Source: Saxidomus purpurata (lineage: Eukaryota > Mollusca > Bivalvia > Venerida > Veneridae). Taken from it: DNA of 64,000 nucleotides. The notes under the pieces were generated by a model. That model was not told the origin of the DNA and did not search any database. It worked only from the letters and a program-made list of their open reading frames with translations. Of the stretch, positions 21,745 to 33,638 are shown in pieces. The stretch covers positions 32,403,863 through 32,467,862 of the forward strand of contig JAFMSR010000019.1 in NCBI GenBank assembly GCA_022818135.1, in the 5' to 3' direction. The translations under genes were made by a program, and so were the position numbers. The stretch's first letter is position 1; each line of letters begins with the position of its first letter.

Positions 21745-24700
21745 GTAAGTATCATCATTTTAAAACTGCAAAATACATCTCTGTCTCTGTCTCTCTGCTT
21801 CTCCCCCTCCTTCTCTTCATACCTTCTCTCCCACTTCCCTCCCCCTGTCTGTCACACACAAAAACGCGTGCACACACACGTACAAATACCACACGAGCGC
21901 AGAAGCACACTTTATGATGGTTAGTGAATAAGAAAGTGTATTGCATGTAAGGTTTTTCATAGTTAAGAAAGAGTACCTGTCCTGACTTATTACTTTCTTA
22001 TTATGTTTTGCAATGCACGGGGGAGGGGGGGGGGGGGGGTTACACATCAAGCAGATATTGCCAAGAAATTAAAGAAATGAATAAGAAAGTACATTATTCT
22101 GTTAAGTAAATAAAAAAACGCCCAAGTTAACAAATGCAGGATAACAGTGTCACGATAGCGTCAGTTATTAAAGTTCTTTATGACTGTCTATTACTTGTAA
22201 ATATACTTAAGGACAAAAGTTCTGTCCGGTTCAAAATTGTCTTATTAAATTTTAAGTGTACGTTACTTTTAATCTTTTATTTGCAAATTTATATTTTGAG
22301 ACTACTTGCAACATCACAAGGTGTTAAGAATTCTAAATTTTATGTACATAAAGCTTATAATCACAAACATTTCAAGTGATTTTTGTTACCAAAGGATAGT
22401 CCTATCGAAAGACGTAAAAAATATACAAATACTCAGCGTATGTTGTTACTACGAAGCCTTCAAGATACCAAAATTTGCGCGTTTTATGTCGACTGGAGGT
22501 CAGTGAGCCTACAACACATTTTGCACGTGCGTTAAACGCCCAAGAACATTCCATTAGACGTCACGAACATTGCAAATGTGTTTAATGATTCGAAAATGAT
22601 GACGTCCTTATGCTTTTTCTATTATGAATAAAATATCTAATTTCAGTTTTTGTGTTACTTTAATTATACCGGACAGAACTTTTGTTCTCAACTATATTTG
22701 TTTGTTACTGATTTATTATTTTGAATAAGGTAACAAAAGCAAAATATACGGCAGTGGAAAAACATTTAAATATATTCCGTAGGAAATATATTTTGTCCGT
22801 AAATTATCTCATCTCCTTAAAACATTAACATATCCAATTGAGACACGACATCTAGCATGCAACACTTATTGGATCGATTGTAAAAATCGATCCAATGTTA
22901 ACAGAGTATAGATTCCTTACGGCCAAACGAACAACATACAAACATATATACAGCTGTTAGGCATTATACCGTCTTCTGTTTTCAAAATAATATAGTAATA
23001 GATCTAAATAATTTCAACACATGTCAGAATAGCACGACATTATTTCATTGTTGTTCTTTAAACTTGTAATTAATCGTAAACACTATTTATGCGCGAACGA
23101 ACGACTTGGACAGAAAAATAGATATAAACTCGTTTTTACCCTTAACGCTATAATCAGCGGGCGTGGCGTATTCGGTAGAGGTGTCAGCTTTTGAATCTGC
23201 GCTGACCTACTGTAACGGACGTGATTTCGAAACCCATCCATTCCAACATGTTTTTCTTCTTTCTTTAAATGTTTTACGGCAAATAATCATAGAAAACTCC
23301 GTTCATGTCAAACTTATAAGGATAATGGTAATGAAAAAATAAGACCTACTGTATATAAATTATCCGATAACAGTCAAGTTTCGATACTAAAGGTCATTCA
23401 GTAGACGGTTTTGAGATTAGAAGGTCAAAGATCAAGGTCACAGTGACCAGGATTGTAGAATGGTTTCCGCTCAATAACTTAAGTTAGGATTGACCACTTG
23501 CAATGTAACTTGGTTTTTAAGTAGTTTGCAGGTAGAGGAAGCTTGGGTTGCATTTGGGGTCACTAAGGTCAATGCCAATGTCACTGTTACAAAAAATAGA
23601 GAAATTGTTTCCGCTTAATAACATGCGTTAAGATTTACCAATTGCAATGAAACTTGGTGTGTAGGTAGCTTTTTTTCCTTGGGTTGGGGGAGGGGGCAAG
23701 GTCACTGTTACTGAAAATATTTTTTTTTTCGATTTTGTTTTTATTATTAAATTGTTATCTGCAAAAAAAATTTTAGGGGTCGTGGTCACTGATACTTAAA
23801 ATAAATTGAAAGATGGAAAGGCTAGTTAAACAAGCTAATTTAGCAGGTTATGGGTTAATGTAAATTTAATGGATATATAACCACACAATCCGAATGATTT
23901 CAGTAATACACTGAAGAATATGCAAATTTATTGATATGAGGTAATGACTTAATGAGATAATATAATCCAATTAGGCATGGATCATAGTTAAACAAGATAT
24001 AATCAAGGGAGACTATGTGATCAAATGCTGGCAATGCTAGTACATACTTCTTTATACCGAATTCCGTTTATCTAGCATACATTTTTTTCCATAATTTGCT
24101 CGGATATGTTTTTCAATATTCCGGAAGGAATAGAGGATAATTGTTGGTTTCAGTGTAATATCACGTTATAATTTCACCGAGTGGGCACCAAAATGACTAC
24201 TTTTGGTATTCACGAGTGAAATTAACGTGATATTACATCGATACCAACAATTTTTTCTGTTTATTCCTTTTTTATAACCTCTACTTTTGTCGAGTTTGTT
24301 TCAATAAAATGTCGAAGCCCTGGGGAAACGTCATCCGAAAGCATGGAACACATGACGTCATATTAATGCACATTCACGATCTTCATACCAATGCTTAACC
24401 AGTCTGTCCAATATTTCAGTGGGATGAAAGCACATTGAGCGAGAAGCTTGATGAAGTTAAGCCAGGCAGCATACAAGTTGGTAACTCCTTTGTCTACATG
24501 ATCTGGAAGTCCCTACTGAATAAATGGTTAGGATACCAAGACTCAAAGGTATACATGGCTTCGCCATTCCTTGACGCACAACGTCTAGAAGATGTTTGCA
24601 GAATCATTCTGTACAACAACGCCGAGGAAAACCTTGAGAACTTTTATGTGCGTAATGAGTGCTACACAATTTATCCAACGCAGCTGCCGAAACAAACATT

Positions 24701-24968
24701 GACAATTGAAAAGATAAAAACACAGGCTGCAAATGCTATCGAGGCTCAATGTAGACCCCGCTTGGAAAGTATCTACGGGAAAGTAGTTCCAAGAAAACCT
24801 TTTCATGCAAAATTTATCGGCTGTGTCAATGGAGAGCATGCGGAAGTCCTTGTCTCTAGTGCAAACTTCACTAGGCACCATTTCGATTGTAAAAATTTGG
24901 AAACTGTATGTTACATGAAAGTGAAGAAAATAGCATTTATGAAGAGGTTCATACATAAGTTAAAATAA
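21682..24968 (+). CDS. PLD-like domain protein, two exons
   Basis: Exon 1 (21682-21744) runs from ATG to GCTGTT|GTAAGT. Exon 2 (24420-24968) follows ATATTTCAG and ends in TAA. Both junctions are phase 0, giving 203 residues. The C-terminal half carries a single phospholipase-D/nuclease-type motif: H150-A-K152, then VLVSSANFT (N170) and N180-x-E182 (KNLETV). This is the HxK...N...E pattern of PLD-like domains, which cut phosphodiesters in lipids or nucleic acids, usually as dimers when only one motif is present. No signal peptide or membrane segment is seen. The exon 1 assignment depends on splice phase and position alone. Substrate is unknown. Confidence 0.65.
21779..22040. repeat. Low-complexity tract (pyrimidine, CA, poly-G)
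   Basis: A CTCTGTCTCT-rich run (21779-21850) is followed by CA/CG-rich sequence (21853-21900) and a near-pure G run (22019-22039). Confidence 0.8.
22041..23150 (+). other. Intron of the PLD-like gene, part
   Basis: No exon is supported. A block at 22870-22985 (GGATCGATT... to GTCTTCTGTTTT) is an imperfect inverted copy of 17508-17605. Confidence 0.4.
23162..23250 (+). repeat. Possible tRNA-derived SINE head
   Basis: TGGCGTATTCGG resembles an A box and GATTTCGAAACCC a B box, 45-50 bp apart as in tRNA-derived Pol III promoters. No cloverleaf with paired acceptor ends is evident, so it is not called a tRNA gene. Confidence 0.35.
23395..23790. repeat. Diverged tandem repeat with AGGTCAAGGTCAC words
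   Basis: Two to three monomers of about 170 bp share TTGTTTCCGCTTAATAAC, ATTTACCA-TTGCAATG and ACTTGGT. This belongs to the tandem-core repeat type seen elsewhere in the window. Confidence 0.5.
24127..24267. repeat. Hairpin with ~60-bp imperfect arms
   Basis: GGAATAGAGGATAATTGTTGG at the left pairs with CCAACAATTTTTTCTGTTTATTCC at the right, and TAATATCACGTTATAATTTCAC pairs with GTGAAATTAACGTGATATTA. A short loop lies near 24195. It is about 150 bp upstream of PLD exon 2. Confidence 0.75.
24420..24968 (+). CDS. PLD-like gene, exon 2
   Basis: The exon is open throughout from the acceptor. It holds the HAKF and SSANFT motifs and stops at 24966-24968. Confidence 0.75.
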   Translation, partial: WDESTLSEKLDEVKPGSIQVGNSFVYMIWKSLLNKWLGYQDSKVYMASPFLDAQRLEDVCRIILYNNAEENLENFYVRNECYTIYPTQLPKQTLTIEKIKTQAANAIEAQCRPRLESIYGKVVPRKPFHAKFIGCVNGEHAEVLVSSANFTRHHFDCKNLETVCYMKVKKIAFMKRFIHKLK

Positions 24969-25060
24969 ACAGAATCACGCCACATTTCTATATGTTCCGA
25001 CATGAAACAGCACTTTAAAGTGATATATTGGCAATAGTATCAATGAAAATGTGCAAACTG

Positions 25061-25431
25061 TTAAAGGGACATACCATATAACTGATGTCAAACTAAATAA
25101 CCTCTAAAACATAAATAATAGAATCTTTGGAAGTATTATAACTTAACCTAAAAGCTATGCATTCCAATCATTATCGATAAAATCAGCGGTTTAAAATACC
25201 CTGCAGTACCGTAAACCATTCAATAATCTATGTAGAGTTGTTGTTGTACAATTAATTGGTGGATGCGATTTATTACAGGAGGTCTCTATATTTATTAATT
25301 GTGGTAAAATGAGGCATTTTCCGCCATAGGTTCTTCTTTTAAATTGTATTTATTTATCATTTTACATTCATTGAACACATATAACATGTTTCGAAAATAT
25401 GATCGGCTAGATGTAGGGTATGTCCATTTAA
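25061..25431. mobile_element. TTAA-flanked MITE (371 bp, GGACATACC ends)
   Basis: The ends TTAAAGGGACATACC and GGTATGTCCATTTAA match at 14 of 15 positions as an inverted repeat. An internal block (GTTGTTGTACAA, GTGG...GCGATTTATT, TTGTATTTATTTATCA) recurs in a diverged copy at about 32440-32670. Confidence 0.65.
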
Positions 25432-25747
25432 AATACATGTTAATTGTTTCATCTGGTAGTGAAATAAAAAAATGAAAAAATGTTAACCTGGCACAAAGCC
25501 GTGCTTCTTTTTAGCAGCGATGTAAAGTTGATTGACTTAGTCAATAGTATTTTTTGTTAAAATAAACTTTAAATATGTTAGTGCGTGTGTGCATCCTTCA
25601 GTAAATCAGGTTAATTTTTATACATATCTATATCTATATATTTTCAACATATACATAGACTACTACATGTGCTAACGTAAGTGTCATTCTTTTATGTTGT
25701 AAACCATTAATTTGAACTTACTATAATAACCCAGAAACTATTAATAA

Positions 25748-26585
25748 CAAGAGCTGTCCCCCACAAGTGACAAATGCCCACGAAAGAGGTGTCTCGCAGT
25801 CTATGTTCTCTCCATGTACTCAACAATTGTGCCATATAATTTTAAAATCATTCCATGCATGACAGAGTTACCATGCATACAGTATTCCATTACTTTCAAA
25901 CTTTAAGTGTGACCTTAACCTTTGAGGTAGGGACGTGGTTCTTGCACACGACACACTGTCTTGATCTGCTGAACATTTGTGCCAAGTTATTTTAAAATCA
26001 ATCAATGCATGACAAAGTAATAGTCAGGACACGAATGCGTGCATATGTACAGGATTCCATTACATTCATACTCTAAGTGTGACCTTGACCCTTGAGGTAG
26101 TGGGGCGCGAGTCTTGCACGCGACACATCGTCTTGATCTGCTGAACATTTGTGCCACGTTATTTTAAAATCAGTCAATGCATGACAAAATAATAGTCAGG
26201 ACACGAATGCGTGCATATGTACAGGATTCCATTACCTTCAAACTCTAAGTGTGACCTTGACTCTTGAGGTAGGGGGCGCGAGTCTTGCACGCGACACACT
26301 GTCTTGATGTGGTGAACAGTTGTGCTTAGTTATTTTAAAATCAGTCAATGCATGACAAAATAATAGTCAGGACACGAATGCGTGCATATGTACAGGAATC
26401 CATTACCTTCAAACTCTAAGTGTGACCTTGACCTTTGAGGTAGAGGGGCGCGAGTCTTGCACGCGACACACTGTCTTGATGTGCTGAACATTTATACCAA
26501 GTTATTTTAAAATCCTTCAATGCATGACAAAAGTGCAGCCCGGACACGAATAAGTGCATATATAGAGGATTCTCTTCTTTTTTCC
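25748..26585. mobile_element. AACAAGAGC-type element with tandem ~171-bp core
   Basis: It starts AACAAGAGCTGTCCCCCAC. At least four monomers follow, with AAGTGTGACCTTGACC at 25905, 26075, 26247 and 26418 (spacing 170-172 bp). The right end is unclear, fading at about 26585. Confidence 0.7.
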
Positions 26586-26770
26586 AAAACACATGCAAGA
26601 AAAGGAATGAATTTGTTTGGTAAATGATTTAACTTTTGTTGATACTGCTGATTTGTAAAAAGAATGCATAACAGTATTAATGTTGTTACTACTGACTCTA
26701 TAATGTACAGGTCCAAATCGCTGTCAAACTGCCATTACGCTTCAGAAAAGATGGGTGTTCAGTAGAACAC

Positions 26771-27522
26771 TTGTGTCGCCCTCTTACGCTTTGTCAGAAT
26801 AACCAATAATTTTGTGACAAAATCTAAGTACAACAAGGGGCATAACTCGTCAAATATGACCTTGACCTACAAAATTGGCGGCATCATGACGTTTATGTCA
26901 TAAGCAATACAATTTGAAAGTTTGGTGAAGAAATCTTAAGAAATGGCAAAATTATAGCCATCATTAAGTTTTCGTGACAAAATCTAAGTACAAAAAGGGG
27001 CATAACTCTGTCAAATATGACCTTGACCACAAAATTTGGCAGCATCACAACCCTTTAGACATAAGCAATACAATTTGAAAGTTTGGTAAAGAAATCTTAA
27101 GAAATGGCAAAGTTATAGCAAAATCTAAGTATAAAAAGGGGCATAACTCTGTCAAATATTGCCTTGACCACAAAATTTGCGGCATCATGACCCTAATGTC
27201 ATAAGCAATACAATTTGAAAGTTAGATGAAGAAATCTTAAGAAATGGCAAAGTTACAGCCAACGTTAAGTTTTCGTGACAAAATCTATGTACAAAAAGGG
27301 GCATAACTCTGTCAAATATGCTTTTGACCTACAAGATTTGGCGGCATCATGACCCTTTTGTCATAAGCGATACAATTGTAAAGTTTGATGAAGAAACCTT
27401 AAGAAATGGCAAAGTTATAGCCAACGTTAAGTTTGTGTGACGGACTGACGGACGGACCGACGGACGGACCGACGGACAAAGCGATCCCTATGTATCGCCT
27501 TTTCTCCGAAAGGGCGACACAA
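26771..27522. mobile_element. MITE with 12-bp TIR (TTGTGTCGCCCT) and tandem core
   Basis: The perfect ends TTGTGTCGCCCT and AGGGCGACACAA enclose four monomers, with GGGGCATAACTC at about 26837, 26997, 27138 and 27298 (spacing 160, 141, 160 bp). A GACGGACGGACCGACGGAC tail follows. Confidence 0.8.
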
Positions 27523-27887
27523 AAAAGGCGGTTTGGCAACAATTCGGACCTGTAGAAGGATGGAGACAGTAATAACAACAGAGATACGGTTACCTATATT
27601 TTTACAAATCAATATAAAAATGATTTAAACAATTCAAACATAATCTCAGTCGTTTTCTTACATTTGTTTTGATAAAAAGAATTCATTTTGAAAAAATGGC
27701 TCTTTTTCTGACTTTTAATGACGACCCCTACGTCATTTAGCCAGTTATTCAGTCGAAAATCCCACAAAAGTAATATCAGGTGACAGGCTTAACATTATTC
27801 TTTTATTTGATATAATAGTTTTAAGGCTTGGTCATGAAGATATCATCTATTTTAATGAAAATTTGTAGCACTTGACATTTAGAAGGT

Positions 27888-28170
27888 TTAAAGCTGCACG
27901 CTCTCAGATTTTGGTAAAAAATAAAGTTCTTCAAACTGTGTTTAAATAACGTATTTTAGAATATATAGTCATATAAAAAGGCTCCAGTATTAATTCCTGT
28001 AAGTTTATCTCTAAATTTTAAACAATACGCTTCCAAATTCAAATTCCAATATAAACATATAGTGTAGCGGTGCCGTGTAACCGACATTTTCAATCGATTT
28101 CTGCAAATTCCTACTTAGACTTTTGCTAATGTTTTTATTTTAACCATTGATTTTATATTTATGTTTAAGT
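27888..28170 (+). mobile_element. TTAA-family MITE, copy 3 (3' truncated)
   Basis: It begins TTAAAGCTGCACGCTCTCAG and aligns with 38911-39267 up to about 28170, where similarity stops. The right inverted repeat is absent. Confidence 0.7.
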
Positions 28171-28344
28171 ACGGTCGGCGCGTTATATGTGCTAAGGTGT
28201 GAAAATTACACACTCGCTTTAACATTGTTTGTTTAATACCAAAGGAACAACTTTTGTTTTTGTTTGAAAGTCGGTTAAAGATGTTCACCTTTAATTTCGA
28301 ATAACAAACTCGTGACTACCAAACTACCATTGCCTAATTAAAGC

Positions 28345-28560
28345 ATGACTTTTAATTTAACTGTCAGAAGAAAAATGACTTCTACGTGTGCAAAAGTAAT
28401 TTGGGTTGAGCAATCTGCCGAAGGACCCGGGAACGGGGAAATACCCAGATCAGCTGATATCTTCATTTCCATTCGTACTGAGCAATCTGGCATAGGCCCT
28501 GGCCCCGTGGGGATACCTAGATCAGCAACGAGTGGAAATGGTTTAAAAAGGAAAAAATAA
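28345..28560 (+). CDS. Unrecognised 71-residue frame with an internal duplication
   Basis: An ATG at 28345 opens a frame to a TAA at 28560. Two related segments, EQSAEGPGNGEIPRSAD and EQSGIGPGPVGIPRSAT, are 31 residues apart in the same frame and followed by a basic end (LKRKK). The DNA repeat (about 60 bp, moderately diverged) keeps the reading frame, which hints at past coding. No family or signal peptide is recognised. Confidence 0.25.
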   Translation: MTFNLTVRRKMTSTCAKVIWVEQSAEGPGNGEIPRSADIFISIRTEQSGIGPGPVGIPRSATSGNGLKRKK

Positions 28561-28661
28561 ATTAAACCATTGATATCATTTATTACTGTTTCCTTTTCCT
28601 TTCATCTAAATGATATACGCAATGTATATTACGTTAAGCGTCCGTGATAGCTATATACTGC

Positions 28662-30476
28662 AGATTTCATAATACCGTGCCGTTTCAGTGTTTGCTTTAC
28701 ACACAGGTAGTAAATGACGTCGATGTTACATTCTGTAGTTAGCTCCGCCCAAATCGATACCTTTATCTATCGTACACACTGACTACTATACCGACGGTAT
28801 AAGCTTACACATCTGTGACTTTTATGAATCTAGTGCTTATGTATTCTTTTTGGATAAAATCGGTTTATTTTAAACCTCGAAAGTTTATTTCATGAAACAA
28901 CTTGTATTCAATTTTTACAAACGAAACCGAACTGTATTGCGTGTTCTACTATCAACACGAAACAAAGATTTTATACTTTTCTGTAATAAAGTCCATATAA
29001 GAAAATGTTGATGGAGGAAAAGTGTCCTCGGCTAACTCGGGCTAAGTATCTGAAACGTTTGCTGAGCTAAGAAGACACGGTTGTAAAGAGTCTCACTTGT
29101 ACGACAAACTATTTACAAACATGATTCCAAGAACTTTTCTTGCAGGATGTTTAGAATGAACTGTTTTAGGACATTTTATATTCGTGAATCACCGTTGAAC
29201 CTGCAGAGAATATAGCACCCTTAATCATCTTTCCTGTATATTTTTTTCATACGGGAAATCCTTTCAAAAGCGTGATTAGAAATGTATGATATATATAACT
29301 GTTGTTTTGTTGCATCATCGCCGATTGTATTTTACGAGAAAACAGAAATTCACCTTCGTAAAGTTTATAAAAGAATGTCTAGATCATTGAGTGACCACTC
29401 TTTAAACTTATGGTAAATTATATACATTATACATGCGCTCTGCATGTAAATATTTGTGCACAGTATACAGGTATAGCAAACTCCCGTGTACCATCTACGA
29501 TTCAGGTAAAGTATCGCTGTACAAACTTGCGAAAAAGTCAAATCGTATGTCGATAAAATAAACACGAACTGAAAACATCAAAACTTGGCTCGATTGTACA
29601 TGTAAACGTCACCAATTAAGTGAACGAAACTACTTATAAAACAAAGTAAATTTCATTTGTACTGGCGATAGGTCAACTGTGGCAATGTGATGTACTGGTA
29701 GTCCTAGAAAAAAAGACCTCGCATTTATTATCTTAAGTTTTCACTTTTATGATATTTTACTTTTATATTCATTGAGGAAAGTCATGCTAACAAAAGATGT
29801 AAAAAATAAACACCAAAAAGTTAGAAAATACAAATCATGAAGAAACAAGCATTATGTCTAGATAGTTGGACTACCGGTAGAGGTTAACGCTCTACATTTT
29901 TTGTGAAAGCTTTACGCAACGACTCTGATGACATGTGCGTTGTTGCATTTCTTGCTTTTACAGATTTCAAAGCATCGACAGAAACATTTTAGCACTCTTG
30001 TAAGTCAAATACAGTACGTGCAAAGCATGCGCGGTTGTAACAAGATATCAGTATAGTCGTATTTTATAATGCATAATATTAAAGTTTTGCGATCGGATCA
30101 TTTATAGAAGAGCGAAATAGAATGTATATTTACAATATTTTTATTCATTCTACTTCGACATATATTTACACTAAAATTATGTAAGTGAAATGACACTTGT
30201 ACCGGATTTACACGTACATGTTGTATGCGTATATTCCCTTCTTTGATGGGACTCTAGCACACAAGCAACATGTACGTAACCACCGGCTAAACACTATTGA
30301 ATGCCGTAAACAATATGACCGATTTATATTTTTTCTCACTACACTTTATCTGATAGCTCTCCGTATGTGTAAAATGTAGCTCCGCCTACAGACGCTTTAG
30401 TCATTCATTACCTGTATTCAATCGATACGCAACAAACACTGAAACGGCGCGCTATTATGAAATCTGCAGTACATGT
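28662..30476. repeat. Inverted repeat pair (~100-bp arms, 1.8 kb apart)
   Basis: ACTGCAGATTTCATAATA, GCCGTTTCAGTGTTTG and AGCTCCGCC occur in order at 28665-28748. They recur in reverse orientation at 30374-30473 with about 80% similarity. Nothing coding is recognised between them. It may be an old non-autonomous element. Confidence 0.5.
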
Positions 30477-30524
30477 ATTTATACACAATTTACATAACAA
30501 TCAGCTGGCCATCTTCGGGACTTG

Positions 30525-30640
30525 CAGGGGCGTAGCTAGACCTATTTGTTATGTACGCACAGATTACGCTGGGGCATAGTTCTGGCCAGGGGTCCAGGTG
30601 GCCGGAGGCCCCCGGAAGCTCTGAGGTTTTAGCAATGTCT
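30525..30640. repeat. Fragment of a dispersed repeat (GGGGCGTAGCTAG ... GGCCCCCGG)
   Basis: CAGGGGCGTAGCTAGACC followed by GGGGTCCAGGTGGCCGGAGG resembles a widespread invertebrate repeat tail. The assignment is recalled, not searched. Confidence 0.3.
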
Positions 30641-32184
30641 GAACGATTTAGATACGTTTCTTAAGAACCTATGTATCTATTGTAGACGAAACAAAAGTTG
30701 ATATGAAATGAAATTACAAAACTGTCAAACTTTGAAAAGTTCTCTCGCCTAGTCTGTGTCGCGTGAAAACTGTTTTAATTTATAAAACATGGCCCTTATA
30801 CAAAATCTCTAGAAGCCCGCTCCCCCTACTAGTAATTGTTAGTGGGACCAACCTTCGTTTTATGAATTGTTATTAATCATAAGGGATATAAACATGAAGA
30901 AAAAGTTAAAAGCTATCACGGCGTTTTTTTTAAATAATATTCTAAGCATACATGATCTTGCATGTCCTGAAAAAGTAAGGCCAAACGTTCGACTCTTTCT
31001 TTTAGTGAATATGTCCACAATCATCTTTGTATTAACTCCATGCCCATATGAATGTTCACAAGTCTATTACGCCCTGTAGGCAGGCTCTCTGGTACGTCTT
31101 CAAACGTCTCGTGCTATTATTACTGACGATGTACGCAGAGCTCTAAAGTGTATTTTGATTATCTTCGCGTTGATGTTTTGATCTGTGACTGCTACAGCAG
31201 ATAGTGACTTAGAACTGCTTATATAACTAGATGTTTCATTTTTACCGCCAAACAGATAGCAAGGAGCCCAGCAAACATGAACACCTTAATCATTACATGT
31301 CATGTTGATATTCAGGATTTCAGTTTAGTGCGTAACATCATGGAAACATGAATCCGTTTCTATCCTCGTGGAACCGGTGCGTTGAGACATTGATATACAA
31401 TAGGGTTATTAATATTACAATGCGATCTAGAAAGCCGGATTTGCTCGAGTCGAGTCGTTTACAGTAGTCGGAATGTAACAGTTGTCAAAATTTGCGTATA
31501 TCGTGCGTGTAACATGTGTATAACGTGTGTGCGTTCATCGTGTTTTTTGTCAATCGTTTATCGTGTATCATATCGCATCATTCATCGTGCACCGTGCACC
31601 ATATACTTATACACGATATACTATGTACGATACACGATTCCCGGTGCACGATAGGCCTTTACGGTAAACGATTCGATGTTTTTTTTTTCACTCGTGATTT
31701 GTTTTACTAAGCGTGTACATCTCCGCAAAACAAATTAAGTGCTGACTTCACATTGTATTATTTTTCATTCGTCAGTGCAGTACGGACAATAATGACTTCA
31801 GGGACTGGAGGAAGAGAGTTTACACATGAAAGCGGAAATTTAATAATATTCTATCGACGGAAAGGATATAATTTTTTTCAGTATCTAAACTGTTGTTGTC
31901 ACGGCATTATCTTAAGTGCAGTAGACAATGTATAAGGAAATTTGTTGGGAATTATAACAGAACAGGGAACATAAACTACTTAAGATCTGACAATTTCAAG
32001 TAGGACACAATGGTTAGTCGAGATCATTGTTCCATACTCGGGTACCCGCGGGGAATGTATGGACAGTTTTGAATAATTTAGGCCTCTTAACAGATACATA
32101 TGTAGGATATGTTAGTCTTTTGAGAAAATTATACTTTTTTATGACTGCAGGCTTTCATTAAAATGAAAATCGAGACTCGACTGT
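30641..32184. other. Intergenic sequence, low-complexity patch at 31530-31675
   Basis: No supported exon. Between 31530 and 31675 the words ATCGTG, CACGAT and CGATTC recur about a dozen times, giving partly self-complementary sequence. Confidence 0.35.
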
Positions 32185-32235
32185 ATGTCAATTTTTAAAA
32201 AAAATATTTTGTTCAGCGAGAGCGAGCAGCTTTAA
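32185..32235 (+). mobile_element. TTAA-family MITE, 3' end fragment
   Basis: Only the terminal 50 bp remains, ending GAGAGCGAGCAGCTTTAA. Confidence 0.55.
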
Positions 32236-32439
32236 ACTGCATGTCACCTTTTTTATATATTATTATGGGACAGAACATTAATTTATGATGTCTGCAATTC
32301 CATGCCAAGCTTCTTCAGCATGATCGGTCAGATCTGATCTGGGCCTGCAACTTTGTCGGCTTAAAGGTTGATAAGAAGCATCACAGTCTAATCATAATCA
32401 GTGAAAGCAGCGTACTGTATTTAAAACATTACATAATTT

Positions 32440-32670
32440 CTGTAAAGTTGTTGTTGTACAACTATAATAATGGGTGGATAGCGATTTATTGCACAATGTC
32501 GCTACAGTATTGAGGTAATATGTGCGAAATTGACGCTTTTTTTCGAAACACGTCGTTGCTTAAAATTGTATTTATTTATCAATTTACGTTCGTTGAACAC
32601 AATATTTATGATTGGAGAATATAATCTGCACGATCTGTAATAGGTAGGGAGTGCCTCTTTAGTGACACCG
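32440..32670. repeat. Diverged copy of the 25061-25431 MITE
   Basis: It shares GTTGTTGTACAAC, GGTGGATAGCGATTTATTGCA and TTGTATTTATTTATCA in the same order. The ends are not conserved. Confidence 0.5.
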
Positions 32671-32753
32671 TCCTTTTTCCGAAATTGTAGTATCATTTTT
32701 TAAAAAGTAATACATAAAACACGCACACAACACCTATGATGAATATAAAACTA

Positions 32754-33355
32754 GAGTGTGGAACCTATGCTGGAGGTATCCCTATGCTGGTGGTATCTCC
32801 GAAAAACGGCTATTTACAGAAAAACAGGTGAAGAAAAATTTCAGGGTACATTCAGCATTGAAAGTCGATGAAATGTTTATACAGCAAACGTAGTGATAGC
32901 CGCACGTGCAGCTCGTGACGTCACAGCAGCCGATAAAATGTATTGATCCATTTCGCTAGAAAATTTCTTAAATATTGACATCAAAATCACCCAGTAAAAG
33001 TTAGCATTTTTGATAAAACTTATTTCTTTTGTATAAAAATATACATTCAATGGAAATTGTTATATCTTGTTAATTAATATTTAGGCTCTAAAAACTGTTT
33101 CCCACCTGTTGGTTGTCAAATATCACATACCGCCAGCATTGGTTCCCTTCGAGGTGAAATTTCAAGTTTTGACATGTGTCGTGTCAATAGCTCCCAGAAC
33201 GACATAGTCAAGTGATGAAGCACATCAACGTCTTGTTTCGATTTAGCAGGGATAACATTATGTTTTCGCTGAGGCAAATCAAAATGGTTAGGATTTCCTG
33301 CTTTCTGAACTGCTGATATACATTCAAAATACCTCCAGCATAGGTTCCCCCACTC
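32754..33355. mobile_element. Tc1/mariner-type MITE upstream of dUTPase
   Basis: GAGTGTGGAACCTATGCTGG at the left and the inverted counterpart ending AGGTTCCCCCACTC at the right form an imperfect 26-bp inverted repeat. TA lies at both edges (32752-32753, 33356-33357). The right end is 120 bp from the dUTPase start codon, so it lies in the probable promoter region. Confidence 0.75.
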
Positions 33356-33446
33356 TATATCCCCATTTCGTTCAGATCTATATGTTTGTTTCGCTCGTTC
33401 CGCTTATTAATACTCATTTCGTTTAACATAACGTAATCCAGTCTAC

Positions 33447-33454
33447 TTTCCCGC
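33447..33454 (+). promoter_or_regulatory. E2F-type site before dUTPase
   Basis: TTTCCCGC matches the E2F consensus TTTSSCGC and lies 20 bp before the start codon. dUTPase is a known S-phase, E2F-regulated gene in animals. The match is seen; function is inferred. Confidence 0.55.
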
Positions 33455-33474
33455 GTATATTGAAATCCGCCAAA

Positions 33475-33638
33475 ATGCCGGTGGAAGTAGAAAGCCAAAC
33501 GCCAGGTGCTGAACCAGATGTCAAAAGATTTCGTACAATGCCACTTGATTCAGTAGTGTTAAGATTTGCAAAATTAACCTCAAAGGCCTTTACTCCAACT
33601 CGCGGGTCAAAACTAGCAGCAGGTTATGATTTGTACAG
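33475..33638 (+). CDS. DUT: DUT exon 1
   Basis: It runs from the ATG to GTACAG|GTGAGT and ends two bases into the Ser55 codon. It encodes most of motif 1. Confidence 0.93.

Noticed and set aside
23162..23250. Functional tRNA gene
   Set aside because: Box-like words are present, but acceptor and anticodon stems do not pair convincingly; better explained as a SINE remnant.
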